Below are positions 33,003 through 43,938 of a stretch of DNA of 64,000 nt, piece by piece (the first letter of the stretch is position 1; every line of letters begins with the position of its first letter). The translations under genes were made by a program, and so were the position numbers. The DNA is taken from positions 1 through 64,000 of the forward strand of contig CAVZRE010000049.1 in the NCBI GenBank assembly GCA_963777595.1, read 5' to 3'. A model generated the notes under the pieces. That model made no database searches. It had not been told where the DNA came from and saw only the letters and a program-made list of their open reading frames with translations. This DNA comes from CAVVFX01 sp963777595 (GTDB taxonomy: Bacteria > Acidobacteriota > Terriglobia > Bryobacterales > Bryobacteraceae).

Positions 33003-35564
33003 ATGACCGGCACCTTTGCGCACGTCCGCTATTCCCTCCGCCAGTTCCGCTTGGCCCCCGCCTTCACTGCCACGGCGGTTCTCACCCTTGCTTTAGGCAT
33101 CGGCGGCACAACCGCAATCTACACTCTCATCGACGCCGTGATGCTCCGCTCCCTCCCGGTCAGCGATCCTTCCACGCTCTACCGAGTCGGTGAAGGCGAC
33201 GACTGCTGCGTGCAAGGCGGCCCTCAGGATAAATGGGGCTTCTATTCCTGGACGCTTTTCCAGCGCCTCAAAACTGCCGCTCCCGAGTTCGCCGAAGTCA
33301 CCGCATTCCAGGCCGGTCTGGGCCGCGTCAACGTCCGAAGCTCCGGCCCGAACGCGCCTTCCAAACCCCTCCGCTCCGAATATGTTGACGGCCATTACTT
33401 CTCCGTGTTCGGAGTCGGGGCGCTCGGCGGACGCGTCTTCACGCCCAACGACGACACTGCTGGAGCTCCTCCCGTCGCGGTTCTCAGCCATCACGTATGG
33501 GAGTCTGCGTACGGCGGCTAACCCGTCGATCGTCGGCGCCACCTTCGTGATCGAAGGTCATCCGTTCAAAATCATAGGAGTCGCTCCCCCGAGATTTTTT
33601 GGCGAAACGCTCCGAGGCGATCCGCCCGATATCTGGATTCCCCTCCACCAGGAACCGCTGCTGGCTGGAGAAGGCTCCCTGCTCAGCCAACCCGTCCCCG
33701 CCTGGCTGCGCATGATTGGCCGCCTTCGGGCGGGCGCATCAATCGTGGGAATGGCCCCACGACTCACCGTGGTGCTGCGCCAATGGATGCAGTACGAATC
33801 GCAATACCCCGCCAACTGGATGCCGGACGTCATCAATGGCCTGCCAAGGCAGGTCATCAGTGTCATTCCGGCGGGCGGCGGCGTCGCGGAGATGAAAGAG
33901 GCCTACGGACGCAGTCTCAAAATCCTGCTCTCCGTCTGCGGTCTTGTTCTGTTGATCGCCTGCGCCAACGTTGCCAACCTGCTCCTCGTGCGGGCCGTCG
34001 CCCGCCGCGGACAGACCGCGTTGCGTCTGGCCATCGGCGCAACGCGCCGCCAGATCGTGCTCCAGGCGTTGGCGGAAAGCGCACTCCTCGCGCTCGGCGG
34101 TGGCATCGCCGGACTCATCGTGGCGATGGCTGCCGCTCGACTTCTGCTTTCACTCGCGTTCAGTTCCGCGAAGTTCCTGCCCGTCTCCGTCCTGCCATCG
34201 CTTCCCGTCCTCGGCTTCGCCTGCGCCGCCTCCCTGCTGACCGCATTGATTTTCGGCGCCGCTCCCGCGTGGTTCGTTACACGCACAGATCCCGCCGAGG
34301 CGCTACGCGGGCAAAGCCGCGGCGGTACGGAGCGCACGTCTTCCGCAAGCAAAGTCTTGCTGATGGTGCAAGCCACCTTGTCCGTGGTGCTCGTCGCAGG
34401 CGCCACCATGCTTTCGCGAAGCCTCAACAATCTGGAACATCAAGACTTCGGTTATCAACTGCAAGGACGTCTTGCCGTACAGCTGAACACGCCACCCAGC
34501 GACTATACTCTTACGAAGCTGCAATCGATCTATCGTCGAATGGAAACACGCCTGAATCAGATCCCCGGTGTGCGCGGTGCGGGACTCGCGCTCTACAACC
34601 CCCTGGTCGATAACTGGGGGGAACTCATTATGGTCGCCGGACACCCGCCTGGAAAAATGAATGGGAATGCCGGCTCTTCCTGGGACCGCGTCAGCGCCGG
34701 CTACCTCCGGGTGCTGGGCATGAAGATGGTGCGCGGCCGCGAGTTTACGAGCGCGGACAACGAAAACACCGCGCCGGTCGCGATCGTGAACGAAAGCTTC
34801 GTCAACCGATTCTTCGGCAAGAACGAAGACCCGCTGGGTCAACATTTCGGGCTCGACGATCCCAAGTATGCGGGCACTTTCAGGATCGTCGGCATAGTGA
34901 AAGACGCCAAATTTGCCGGCTTCGCTCTCAGCCGTCCGGCACGTCCCATGTTCTACGTCCCGCTCGCCCAGAATGTCGATTACGGCAAGGACGCGCTAAT
35001 GTCGCGGATCGAGCGCAGTTCACATCTGGTCCACGGCATCACACTTGAGACGAACATGCCGCCGGGCGTGCTCGAAGCGCAGGTGACGAAGACCTTGGCT
35101 GACATCGATCCAAATTTGACGGTGATCAACCTACGGACTTACCAGGAACAGGTGGAACTGCGCTTCGACCGCGAGCGCGCCGTCGCCACGCTTTCCAGCC
35201 TCTTCGGAATTGTGGCTCTCCTGCTGGCCGCCGTTGGCATGTATGGCGTCACGGCTTACGGCGTCGTGCGACGTACGGCCGAAATCGGCATCCGCATGGC
35301 ACTTGGCGCCGATCGCGCGAAAGTTGTCCTCCTGGTGCTGCGCGGCGCATCTTCCCGCGTCGCGATCGGGATCGCCGCGGGCGTGCCGCTCGCCATCGGC
35401 ACAGGGCGCCTCCTATCGGCTGAACTATACGGAGTTACGAACTGGGATCCGCTGGCCCTGCTTCTCGCGGCAGGCGCCCTTTCGGTATGCGCTTTCATCG
35501 CGGCGATATTCCCGCTACTCGCGCCGCCTCGATCTCGCCGACCAGCGCCCTGCGCACCGAATAG
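33003..35564 (+). CDS. FtsX/MacB-type orphan permease (ADOP), full length; two indels
   Basis: A ~850-residue acidobacterial duplicated permease with MacB_PCD and FtsX halves. Helix 1 is FTATAVLTLALGIGGTTAIY; the first periplasmic domain ends with the VWESAYGG/NPSIVGATFVIEGHPF junction, where an extra T near 33518 breaks the frame. Next come LLSVCGLVLLIACANVANLLL and RGQTALRLAIGATRRQIV (FtsX), the second periplasmic domain, and the last FtsX block RRTAEIGIRMALGADRAKV. A second shift near 35510 restores TRAASISPTSALRTE and the stop at 35564. It has no ATPase partner here. The short N-terminal cytosolic arm with PadR-linked residues is missing compared with the remnant at 30775. Confidence 0.88.
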
Positions 35565-35724
35565 CAGCAATTTTTCTGTGCCCTGCGCCCAACGCGGTGC
35601 ACAACCTACGGCAACAGGGTTACCCATGCCTTACGTGATTCCGAGCGGCCTGGAATCGACGTGGAAGACAGCGAACGTTGCAGCCGGCGGTGTGGCTTCG
35701 ACGCCTCAACACAATCAGTAAAGC

Positions 35725-36216
35725 CTACCGGCTGGCGACGGAATCGGCCCAGTTGCGGAGCGTGGAGCGGGTTGTCATGCCGGAGTGCGTTCGATGGATT
35801 AAACCGTCGCTGCCAACCAGCACCAACTTGGGTATTCCACTGACACGATAGGCCTGCGCGACCGCGCCCTCCGGGTCACTCGCCGATTTCAAGTGGAGAT
35901 GGTTTGAGGCGATATAATCGCGCGCTTCGTCGGAACCTCCCAAATGGATAGTAAGAATCTCGACACCCCTGCCACGAAGCTCTGGCGCCATGTCGCTGAG
36001 CAGAGGAAGTTCGTGCCGGCAGATTCCGCATGACGTGGCCCAGAACGCCAGCAGCACGGGATGCCCGCGATAGGAATCGAGCGAGATGTGCCCGCCGTAC
36101 GCTTCGGGCAGATCGAAGGCCGGTGCCGGACGATTGATGTTCGAGTCGCCCATGACATACATCGCCAGCAAAATGCCGGCGATTCCCAGCAAAATGCCGG
36201 TTCCGCGATCCTGCAT
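35725..36216 (-). CDS. TlpA-like membrane-anchored thioredoxin
   Basis: A 163-residue protein with an N-terminal membrane helix (GILLGIAGILLAMYVMG) and a thioredoxin-fold AhpC/TlpA domain. The redox motif is WATSCGICRHELP (CGIC), with the cis-Pro in SGIPKLVLV. It probably handles periplasmic disulfides or cytochrome c maturation. The ATG at 36216 is preferred over a GTG 24 bases upstream. Confidence 0.88.
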   Translation of the reverse strand: MQDRGTGILLGIAGILLAMYVMGDSNINRPAPAFDLPEAYGGHISLDSYRGHPVLLAFWATSCGICRHELPLLSDMAPELRGRGVEILTIHLGGSDEARDYIASNHLHLKSASDPEGAVAQAYRVSGIPKLVLVGSDGLIHRTHSGMTTRSTLRNWADSVASR

Positions 36217-36326
36217 GGTTAATTTTAGGCACTGGCTCACGGAAATTTACAGTATCCAAACGTTGGCACCGGCCATGAACGTTCACAACGCGTACTACGC
36301 CTTACCGATAAGATGGAGCTTCGATC

Positions 36327-38816
36327 ATGAACGTTGATTTCCCTCGCGCGACTGCCTGCGTCCTGCTGGTCAGTTGCTTCGCGCCGGCCGCCGTCGCTGC
36401 GACCACCGTAAACATCTCTGATGAGCGTCGTCTCAATTTCAACCAAGCCTGGCGGTTCTTGAAAGGAGACGCTCCTGGCGCCGAGCAGCCCGGATTTGCC
36501 GACTCACAATGGCGTGCCCTCGACCTCCCGCACGATTGGGCGATCGAAGGACCGTTCGATCCCAAGGCCAATCCGCACACTGGCGCGCTCCCGATTTTCG
36601 GTACCGGTTGGTACCGCAAGTCATTCATCCTTCCCGAGAGTGCAAAGGAGAAGTACCTGAGCATTGAGTTCGACGGCGCAATGTCTAACTCGACGGTATG
36701 GATCAATGGTCATGAGCTTGGCGGCCGGCCGTATGGCTACATCGGCTTCTCTTTCGACCTCACGCCCTACCTGCAATTCGGCGGCAGGACCAATGTGCTC
36801 GCCGTCCGGCTGACGCCCGAAGATCACTCCTCCCGCTGGTATCCCGGCGCCGGCATCTACCGCAGCGTATGGCTCGACATCACGGGACCGGTACACGTAG
36901 CGCGTTGGGGTACTTACGTTACAACTCCCGAAGTGAGCGCCGAAAGGAGCACGGTCGATGTCAAAGTGGAACTTCGCAACCGCACCGGACGTCAGGCCGC
37001 GGTTGTGGTGCAGAATACGATCCTCGATTCCACAGGGCGGTCAGTGTCACGCAACGGGGACGAAGCCGCCATCCCTGCCGGTGGCACACAGACGATGTCT
37101 ACGCGAATGACGGTGAATCACCCGCAGCGTTGGGACATCAAAACTCCTGCCATGTATACGTTGGTGACGGAGATCATTGACGGGAAAAAGAAGATCGTCG
37201 ATCGCTATGCAACACCCTTCGGCATTCGCAGCGTGGTCTTCAATCGCGAACAGGGCTTGCTTCTGAACGGCCGGCGCGTAAAGATCCAAGGCGTGTGCAA
37301 TCACTCCGACCTGGGCGCTCTCGGGTCCGCGGTGAACCGTCGCGCGACCGAACGGCAGTTGCAGATCATGCAAGCGGCCGGAGTGAATGCCATCCGCACC
37401 AGCCACAACCCGCCGTCGCCCGAACTGCTGGAGTTGTGCGATCGCATGGGACTGCTGGTGATGGATGAATCATTCGACATGTGGGAGCGGCCGAAAGTGC
37501 CGAACGGCTATGCGAAGTTTTTCGATGAATGGAGCGAACGCGATGTGCGCGACTTCGTGCATCGCGATCGCAATCATCCAAGCGTGATCATGTGGAGCAT
37601 CGGCAACGAGATTCCCGAACAGAACTCCCCGCGAGGCGGAGAGATGGCAAAACGCCTTACCGGGTTCTTCCACGAGGAAGATCCTACCCGGCCCACTACG
37701 TCGGCTTTCAACTCACCGGAAGAGGCGATCAAGAACCATCTGGGCGAAAATGTGGACCTTTTCGGGGTTAACTACAAGCCGTGGCTTTATGAGAAGTTCC
37801 AAAAAGAGCACCCCACGTGGATCGTGTATGGGTCGGAAACCGCGTCGTGCGTGAGTTCTCGCGGCGTCTACCATCTGCCCGTCGAGAAGTACGAGAAACA
37901 TGCTTCGTTGCAACTGACGGGCTACGACGTGATCGCTCCGCCGTGGGCCTACTGCCCGGATGTTGAATTCACTTACCAGGATCAACTGCCGAACGTACTT
38001 GGCGAGTTCGTGTGGACCGGTTTCGATTACATTGGTGAGCCAACGCCATATTTTGAGGGACACGGCGAGCATCCTGAAGACTGGCCGGCGCGCAGTTCTT
38101 ATTTCGGGTTCGTCGATCTCGCCGGATTTCCGAAAGATCGCTTTTATCTTTATCAGAGCCGCTGGACTGCCGCGCCCATGGTACACGTACTCCCGCACTG
38201 GACCTGGCCGGACCGCGTCGGGCAGGAAATTCCCGTGATGGCCTATAGCAACGCCGCGGAGGTGGAGTTATTCCTCAACGGTAAATCGCTGGGGCGCAAG
38301 ACCACGATGTCTGAGCCGGTGGAAATCCCGGTGGGGAAGAACGTCAGCCCGGACAAGAAGTTCTTTACCAAGTATCGTTTGCAATGGAAGGTGCCTTACG
38401 CGCCCGGCACGCTGCGTGCGGTGGCTTATCAGGATGGTAAGCAAGTGGCGCTCGATGTGGTCCGTACGGCGGGCAATCCAGCCAGGATCACGCTGGCACC
38501 GGATCGCAAGATGATCCACGCGGATGGCGATGATTTGTCATTCGTGACAGTGCGGGTGGAAGACAAAGATGGGAATCTTTGTCCCTCCGCCGATAACCTG
38601 GTGAAGTTTGCGGTGACCGGCGCCGGCTCGTTGCGGGCGGTGGACAATGGGAACGCGGCGACAACCGAATCCTTCCAAGCGGATCATCGGAAGGCGTTCA
38701 ACGGCCTCGCACTGCTGATCGTCAATTCGAAAAAAGGGCAGCCGGGCGGCATCCACATCGTAGCGACAGCAGATGGACTGGCGCAGGCGACTGCGGAGAT
38801 TACCACCGAGAAGTAA
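36327..38816 (+). CDS. secreted glycoside hydrolase family 2 (beta-galactosidase-like)
   Basis: An 829-residue exo-glycosidase with signal peptide (VLLVSCFAPAAVA). Order: jelly-roll sugar-binding domain (LPHDWAIEGPFD, about 70-81), Ig-like domain, (alpha/beta)8 catalytic domain, then DUF4982 and an Ig/invasin-like C-terminal domain (RKMIHADGDDLSFVTVRVEDKDGN). In NHPSVIMWSIGNEIPEQ the acid/base is Glu428; in YGSETAS the nucleophile is Glu504. Beta-galactosidase is the most probable activity, but beta-glucuronidase/mannosidase relatives cannot be ruled out. It stands alone, with a GC-rich hairpin downstream. Confidence 0.92.
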   Translation: MNVDFPRATACVLLVSCFAPAAVAATTVNISDERRLNFNQAWRFLKGDAPGAEQPGFADSQWRALDLPHDWAIEGPFDPKANPHTGALPIFGTGWYRKSFILPESAKEKYLSIEFDGAMSNSTVWINGHELGGRPYGYIGFSFDLTPYLQFGGRTNVLAVRLTPEDHSSRWYPGAGIYRSVWLDITGPVHVARWGTYVTTPEVSAERSTVDVKVELRNRTGRQAAVVVQNTILDSTGRSVSRNGDEAAIPAGGTQTMSTRMTVNHPQRWDIKTPAMYTLVTEIIDGKKKIVDRYATPFGIRSVVFNREQGLLLNGRRVKIQGVCNHSDLGALGSAVNRRATERQLQIMQAAGVNAIRTSHNPPSPELLELCDRMGLLVMDESFDMWERPKVPNGYAKFFDEWSERDVRDFVHRDRNHPSVIMWSIGNEIPEQNSPRGGEMAKRLTGFFHEEDPTRPTTSAFNSPEEAIKNHLGENVDLFGVNYKPWLYEKFQKEHPTWIVYGSETASCVSSRGVYHLPVEKYEKHASLQLTGYDVIAPPWAYCPDVEFTYQDQLPNVLGEFVWTGFDYIGEPTPYFEGHGEHPEDWPARSSYFGFVDLAGFPKDRFYLYQSRWTAAPMVHVLPHWTWPDRVGQEIPVMAYSNAAEVELFLNGKSLGRKTTMSEPVEIPVGKNVSPDKKFFTKYRLQWKVPYAPGTLRAVAYQDGKQVALDVVRTAGNPARITLAPDRKMIHADGDDLSFVTVRVEDKDGNLCPSADNLVKFAVTGAGSLRAVDNGNAATTESFQADHRKAFNGLALLIVNSKKGQPGGIHIVATADGLAQATAEITTEK

Positions 38817-38865
38817 CTCTTCCGGCCAGCGGGCGGTTTCGGCGACATCCAAACAGTTTACGGCC

Positions 38866-38893
38866 GGCCCCACGACCAAGGATCAGTGGGGCC
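38866..38893. terminator. GC-rich hairpin downstream of the GH2 gene
   Basis: GGCCCCAC and GTGGGGCC form a perfect 8-bp stem with a 12-base loop, 50 bases after the glycosidase stop. No T-run follows, so it is a weak terminator candidate, but position fits. Confidence 0.4.
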
Positions 38894-39063
38894 CGACTGG
38901 CCGCCCTCGAAACTCCTGAAACTGCTATAATCGGGTTGGATGGTTGTTAGCCACCCCGCTAATTCGCGGCCCTTCCTCTCCACAAGCCTCCCTTGTTATT
39001 CGCATGCACGATGAAAACAACTGTTGACGTGTGTTTCTTAACAGCTTATTTCCTAGGGGAAAG

Positions 39064-40152
39064 ATGAAAACCAGCGTACAAATTAATCGTGGTATCGAAA
39101 GCCTTTTCGGAACGCGCGACGAGAACATCCGCGTACTGGAATCCGGACTGAACATCAGCACACACCTGGTCGACAACTCGCTTGAAATCGAAGGTGAACC
39201 TGGAGCGGTGGCGCGTGCGGAAGAGATCCTGGAGGACTATGCCGGGCTGGTCCGCGAGGGAGCGGTCTTCAACAACGGCGACCTGCAGGGCTATTTTCGC
39301 GTGGTCACCGAAGATCCGGAGGTTTCGCTTCGTGGGCTGGTGCACAGCGGCCGTCAACGGAACTTCGGCAAGAAGACGCTCGCGCCCAAGACGGTAAATC
39401 AGCGGCGTTATCTGGAAGCCATCGAGCGCAATGACCTGGTTTTCGGAGTGGGTCCCGCCGGTACGGGCAAAACCTATCTCGCCGTCGCGATGGCGGTGTC
39501 CGCGCTGGTCAGCAAGAAGATCAGCCGCATCATTCTGACGCGTCCGGCGGTTGAAGCCGGCGAGCGGTTAGGCTTCCTTCCCGGAACTTTGCAGGAGAAG
39601 GTCGACCCCTACTTGCGCCCCCTTTACGATGCGCTGTTCGAAATGTTGGAGCAGGAGAAGGTCGAAAAGCTGTTGGAGCGCAACACCATTGAGGTGGCGC
39701 CTCTCGCCTTTATGCGCGGCCGCACCCTGAACGACAGCTTTATCATTCTGGACGAAGCCCAGAACACGACTCCGGAACAGATGAAAATGGTGCTGACGCG
39801 CCAGGGCTTCAGTTCCAAGATGGTGGTAAACGGAGACGTGACGCAGATTGATCTGCCCTCGGGCCGCCGCAGCGGTCTGCTCGATGCGGTCGAAGTACTC
39901 AAGGGCGTCGAGGGCATCAGCTTTGTGAAATTCGACGAGCGCGATGTCGTGCGGCATCCCCTGGTGCAGCGTATCGTGAAGGCCTATGAGCGATACAATG
40001 AGAGTACCGGAGCGGGCCGCCAATTGAGTCTGAAACTTACCGAAAACCCGCTGGATAGTCCGGCGGAGAGCGCGAATCCTGCGCCATTGCCCGTCACACT
40101 GGCTCAGCCCATGACGGCTGCTGCAACGCCGGCGCCGGTCCTGAACGCCTGA
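39064..40152 (+). CDS. phoH: PhoH-family ATPase
   Basis: A 362-residue PhoH-like protein. The N-terminal KH-like part (RDENIRVLESGLNISTHLVDN) is followed by the P-loop domain: Walker A GPAGTGKT (residues 130-137) and Walker B FIILDEAQNTT. PhoH proteins are RNA-linked ATPases/helicases, often coupled to ybeY as here. The ATG at 39064 is chosen because AGGGGAAAG precedes it. It is the first gene of a PhoH-YbeY-CorC operon found in many bacteria. Confidence 0.94.
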   Translation: MKTSVQINRGIESLFGTRDENIRVLESGLNISTHLVDNSLEIEGEPGAVARAEEILEDYAGLVREGAVFNNGDLQGYFRVVTEDPEVSLRGLVHSGRQRNFGKKTLAPKTVNQRRYLEAIERNDLVFGVGPAGTGKTYLAVAMAVSALVSKKISRIILTRPAVEAGERLGFLPGTLQEKVDPYLRPLYDALFEMLEQEKVEKLLERNTIEVAPLAFMRGRTLNDSFIILDEAQNTTPEQMKMVLTRQGFSSKMVVNGDVTQIDLPSGRRSGLLDAVEVLKGVEGISFVKFDERDVVRHPLVQRIVKAYERYNESTGAGRQLSLKLTENPLDSPAESANPAPLPVTLAQPMTAAATPAPVLNA

Positions 40153-40164
40153 TGGCGTTTGTGC

Positions 40165-40617
40165 ATGTCACCTTCTGACCCAGACATACGTTTTTTCAGG
40201 TTACCTCGCATCCTCGATCGGAAATCGATTGAGCAGTTTATGGAGGTGGTGTGCGCGCGGGTGTTAAAGGGCCGTAAATTCGCTTGTTTCGTCACGACTG
40301 ACGGGGAACTGCAGCGATTGAACCGTCAGTTTCGCGGCAAGAACTACGCCACGGATGTGTTATCGTTTCCATCCGTGCCCGGCCCCGACCCGGCCTACCT
40401 TGGCGATATCGCGATCTCCTGGCAAACCGCGCGCGAGCAGGCGCGGGAGTTCGGGCATCCCATCGAAACCGAGATTCAGGTTTTGATGCTGCATGGCGCA
40501 CTTCACCTTGCCGGCATGGATCACGAAACCGACGGCGGCCGGATGTCGCGCGCGGAAACCCGGTGGCGGCGGATGCTCGGTCTCCCTGCCGGTCTGATCG
40601 AGCGGGTAAGCGCATGA
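40165..40617 (+). CDS. ybeY: endoribonuclease YbeY
   Basis: A 150-residue zinc-dependent RNase for 16S rRNA 3' processing and ribosome quality control. The zinc-site motif HGALHLAGMDHE (HGxLHLxGxDH) and the NRQFRGKNYATDVLSFP segment match the family. It lies 12 bases after phoH; its TGA overlaps the ATG of the CorC-type gene by one-base offset (ATGA), so coupling is likely. Confidence 0.95.
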   Translation: MSPSDPDIRFFRLPRILDRKSIEQFMEVVCARVLKGRKFACFVTTDGELQRLNRQFRGKNYATDVLSFPSVPGPDPAYLGDIAISWQTAREQAREFGHPIETEIQVLMLHGALHLAGMDHETDGGRMSRAETRWRRMLGLPAGLIERVSA

Positions 40618-41892
40618 TCTGGGTTTGGACAGCCAGCCTGCTGCTGGCCGCGATTCTGGCATTGAGCACGTATGTGCAGATGCTGTATCTGGAAAGTCTC
40701 CGGCTCCGCACGCGCGACCTTCCCGCACTCCAATTCTTCAAATCCGACATCGAGGAACGTCTGGGCTTCAAGACCGAGGAAGGCGCGCTCCGCTTTTCAC
40801 TGGTTAAGCACACCGCGCTGCCGTTCCTAGGCATGGCGTCGCTGGCGGGAGGCGTTCTCTACGCGCCGTTGACGCTGCAATCGCTGGGCGAAGCGCTGGT
40901 CTTCGCGTGGCTGCTGATGATGTTCTCGGGTTACGTGATCCCGCAGATCCTGTATCGCCGGACCGCAAGGGAAGTGGCTGGTTCCTTTACTGCCGGCGTG
41001 CGCGTTTCTCGCGATCCTGGCCGCGCCGGTCGCCGGGCTGCTGAACTTCCTGCACTCGCTGCTCGAAATCGCGAACCAGCCGAATGAGCCGGAGGAGCCT
41101 GCCACTCCCGCGGAAAACATCGAAGCGTTGATCACTGCCGGAACCGAAGAGGGCCTGATCGAGGAAGAAGACCGGAAGCTGATTCAGTCGGTTGTGGAGT
41201 TCGGCGATACGGTGGTGCGCGAGGTGATGACTCCGCGGCCGAACATCGTCGCGATCGAGGCGGACGGTACGCTGGAGCAACTGCGCCAACTGGTCATCAA
41301 CGAGCAGTATTCGCGCATCCCGGTATATGAGGGCACGATCGATGATGTCGTCGGGTTCGTGCATGTGCGCGACATGTTCGAACTCGACGAGGACGAGCGA
41401 GCCACCCGCACAGTGCGCCAGTTGATGCGGCCGATTCGTTTCGTGCCCGAGACCAAGCCCGTGAACGATCTGATGCGCGAGATGCAAGCGGAAGGCGCTC
41501 ATATGGTCATCGTGGTGGACGAATACGGCAACACAGCCGGTCTCGTCACCATGGAAGATCTGGTTGAAGTGATTCTGGGAGAGATTCGCGACGAGCACGA
41601 ACCCGGTACCGATGTCACGGAAGACGGTAACGGCGGCTATGTAGTCTCCGGCAACTTCGACCTGGCGCGAGTGGCCGACCTGTTCGGCGTCGGTCCCGAG
41701 GAAGAAGCGGACTCGACGACCATCGGAGGGATGGTCACCGAATGGCTGGGCCGCGTTCCGTCGCCGGGAGAAGTGGTGGAGCGCGAAGGCCTGCGGGTGG
41801 AGATACTGGCGAGCGACGAGATGCGCGTGGAGCAGGTGCGCATTAGCAAAGCAACGCCGGCTCCGGTGCCGGACACCGGCTCAGACGTGTAG
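40614..41892 (+). CDS. CorC/HlyC-type CBS-pair membrane protein; one indel
   Basis: A ~425-residue hemolysin-family protein. The DUF21 membrane part starts MIWVWTASLLLAAILAL and runs through LPFLGMASLAGGVLYAP; near 40978 one base is missing, after which PLLPACAFLAILAAPVAGLLNF restores the last helix. The second part has a CBS pair (VREVMTPRPNIVAIEADGTL and VPETKPVNDLMREMQAEG then VIVVDEYGNTAGLVTMEDL) and a CorC_HlyC C-terminal domain. It may take part in Mg/Co efflux. Third gene of the PhoH operon. Confidence 0.87.
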
Positions 41893-42001
41893 ACCCGGAT
41901 CGATCCCCATTGCGTTGAGGGATGCATCGGCAGGCACGGCCGCTCGCGGCAAGGCCGTGGACTTAGTAGTCAGGGCTGCAAGGGTAGTTGAAGGACTTCC
42001 T

Positions 42002-42550
42002 TCAGGCAGATTCGAGAAATTCGGTGCGATATTTGGCAGCGAGTGCAGCCGACTTCGCCCTGAGCTCTGCTTGAGCAGCATCATCCAGCTTCGGAGGACG
42101 CGTAGTTCGGGCTGCGACCGGTACACCAATTTCCAGGAAGAATTCCTCCTGACCGGCCGGTGAACAGATGCAAAGCATACGCGCTGCTTCGGACGAAGAA
42201 TTGCGAAACTGGTGCGGCGCATTTGCTGGAACGTGTACCGTCTCGCCCGCGCGCGCCCGATGCTTCGTGCCACGAAACGTTACATCGAGTTCGCCTTCCA
42301 GCAAGGTGAAAGTCTCTTCGAAATCATGACGGTGCGGGGGCGGTCCACCGCCGGGAGGAACGTGCATGTCGATCAGACAAAACCGGCCGGCCGTATCTTT
42401 TCCGCCGAGGAGGATCGTGTAGGTATCGCCCACCACTCCGATGTGCGGCAGAGCGTCCGGTTGTGCGATCGCGAGTTTGCGCTGCGGGTCGTCAGCCGGA
42501 ATAGCAGACGCGGGTGGATGGGTGGTCGTATTCTCGGACATGCGTGTCAT
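42002..42550 (-). CDS. cupin-domain protein
   Basis: A 182-residue protein with one cupin_2 domain. Motif 1 is DMHVPPGGGPPPHRHDFEETF (GX5HXHX3-4EX6G form) and motif 2 is VHVPANAPHQFRN. The histidines and glutamate would hold a metal. Homologues are simple dioxygenase-like or sugar-binding proteins; substrate unknown. The start is put at 42550 because the conserved region begins near ADDPQRKL. Confidence 0.8.
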   Translation of the reverse strand: MTRMSENTTTHPPASAIPADDPQRKLAIAQPDALPHIGVVGDTYTILLGGKDTAGRFCLIDMHVPPGGGPPPHRHDFEETFTLLEGELDVTFRGTKHRARAGETVHVPANAPHQFRNSSSEAARMLCICSPAGQEEFFLEIGVPVAARTTRPPKLDDAAQAELRAKSAALAAKYRTEFLESA

Positions 42551-42735
42551 CACAATGCTACCAGTCCGTGCGTGCTGAATGTCAGTAAGGTATCCGTCCG
42601 GGGTTCCCTCGCATCTTGACCGGCAGGGCCGGCGGTAAGTCACCGGCACGCTTGGATTGGCGCGGTGCAGTGCGTGTAATCATCAGACGGAAATAGGCAA
42701 GTATCAGATTCGGTAAAATCCCATCACCAGATCCC

Positions 42736-43737
42736 GTGCGATTAATAAAACCGAAGACCATCCAAATCGCTCCGTCTATTCGGACATTCCTGTTGACTGC
42801 GGCAACCATGGTGTTCTTCGCGTCCAACTCTCTACTGGCCCGCTTCGCGTTGCGCCAAGGAGAAATCGATGCAGGCAGCTTTACAGCGGTTCGGATTGGT
42901 TCGGGAGCCGCTGCACTGGCGCTGGTTCTGCGTTTGCGCCGGGAGAAAAGCCGCGGCCTCGGCGGGCACGGTTCGCCTTTAGCTGCATTCGCCTTATTCG
43001 CTTATGCGCTCACATTCTCCTGCGCTTATCTTTTGCTCAATGCCGGCACAGGTGCGCTGGTGCTGTTTGCGGCTGTGCAGATAACAATGCTGGGTATCGC
43101 AATCGCCGGCGGTGAGCGGCCACCCTCCTCTGAATGGATTGGTTTGGCCGTAGCCTTTGGCGGTTTGGTGTACCTGACGTTTCCGGGCGTCACAGCGCCA
43201 TCCTGGACGGGAGTGTTACTGATGGCTGTCTCCGGAGCGGCTTGGGGGTGCTACTCGATCGCGGCAAAGGGCGAGAGATCGCCGCTTGCCGCGACCGCCG
43301 GAAATTTTTCGCGAGCCGTTCCCTTGGCTGCGGGAACACTAATCTTAATTTGGGGATTCGGCCAACCTCACGCCAGTTGGCTCGGCATCGCGATTGCCGC
43401 GATGTCCGGCGCGATCACTTCCGGTGTCGGTTATGCGCTCTGGTATGTGACTTTGCAGTTCTTGCCCACAAGTGTGGCCGCGATTGTACAGTTAACCGTG
43501 CCTGTCCTCACAGCCGCAGCCGGCGTGATCCTGCTCGGCGAGCCATTAACAGCGCGGACAGTGTTAGCGTCCGTTGTGATCCTGGGTGGTGTGGCCATCG
43601 CTCTCCACGCGAAGGTCATGTCGTCCAACCCACCCTCAGGGATCCCGCGACATCGCCCGGAACTTCGCGGCATGATTGACCCAGTTGAAGGAGAGAAGCC
43701 GTACCCGAGCACCGAGCAGACGGGACAACATAAATGA
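42736..43737 (+). CDS. DMT-family (EamA) transporter
   Basis: A 333-residue membrane protein with ten predicted helices and two EamA repeats; the typical repeat ends show as LLNAGTGALVLFAAVQITML and AIVQLTVPVLTAAAGVILLGEPLTA. EamA proteins export amino acids or other small metabolites. The start codon is GTG at 42736. The last ~35 residues are hydrophilic. Divergent from the cupin gene with a 185-base gap. Confidence 0.87.
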   Translation: MRLIKPKTIQIAPSIRTFLLTAATMVFFASNSLLARFALRQGEIDAGSFTAVRIGSGAAALALVLRLRREKSRGLGGHGSPLAAFALFAYALTFSCAYLLLNAGTGALVLFAAVQITMLGIAIAGGERPPSSEWIGLAVAFGGLVYLTFPGVTAPSWTGVLLMAVSGAAWGCYSIAAKGERSPLAATAGNFSRAVPLAAGTLILIWGFGQPHASWLGIAIAAMSGAITSGVGYALWYVTLQFLPTSVAAIVQLTVPVLTAAAGVILLGEPLTARTVLASVVILGGVAIALHAKVMSSNPPSGIPRHRPELRGMIDPVEGEKPYPSTEQTGQHK

Positions 43738-43832
43738 GTCCCGAACTTTCTGCCTTGAAACACGTTTCGTCCGGATGCGGCGGGAGCGTCGAGCTACCCC
43801 CCGAGGATTCAAACTTCATACAACGTAATCAG

Positions 43833-43920
43833 GCCACGCGGTTGCGGACGGCCGTAGAATGAAATCTGCCCGATATGCCAGATAGATTTATTAGGATGCT
43901 CGCCGGCGGCTCCGGTGACT
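43833..43920. repeat. degenerate copy of the pfk leader and first codons
   Basis: 43851-43920 matches 45352-45410 with most bases conserved: GCCGTAGAATGAAAT at 43852, ATGCCAGATA at 43875 versus ATGCCAAATA at the pfk start, and CCGGCGGC shared inside the first 15 codons. The match covers about 45 bases of leader and the first codons, then is lost. The two copies flank the 459-residue membrane-protein gene. Confidence 0.7.
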
Positions 43921-43938
43921 TCTAAGGAATGAATAGAA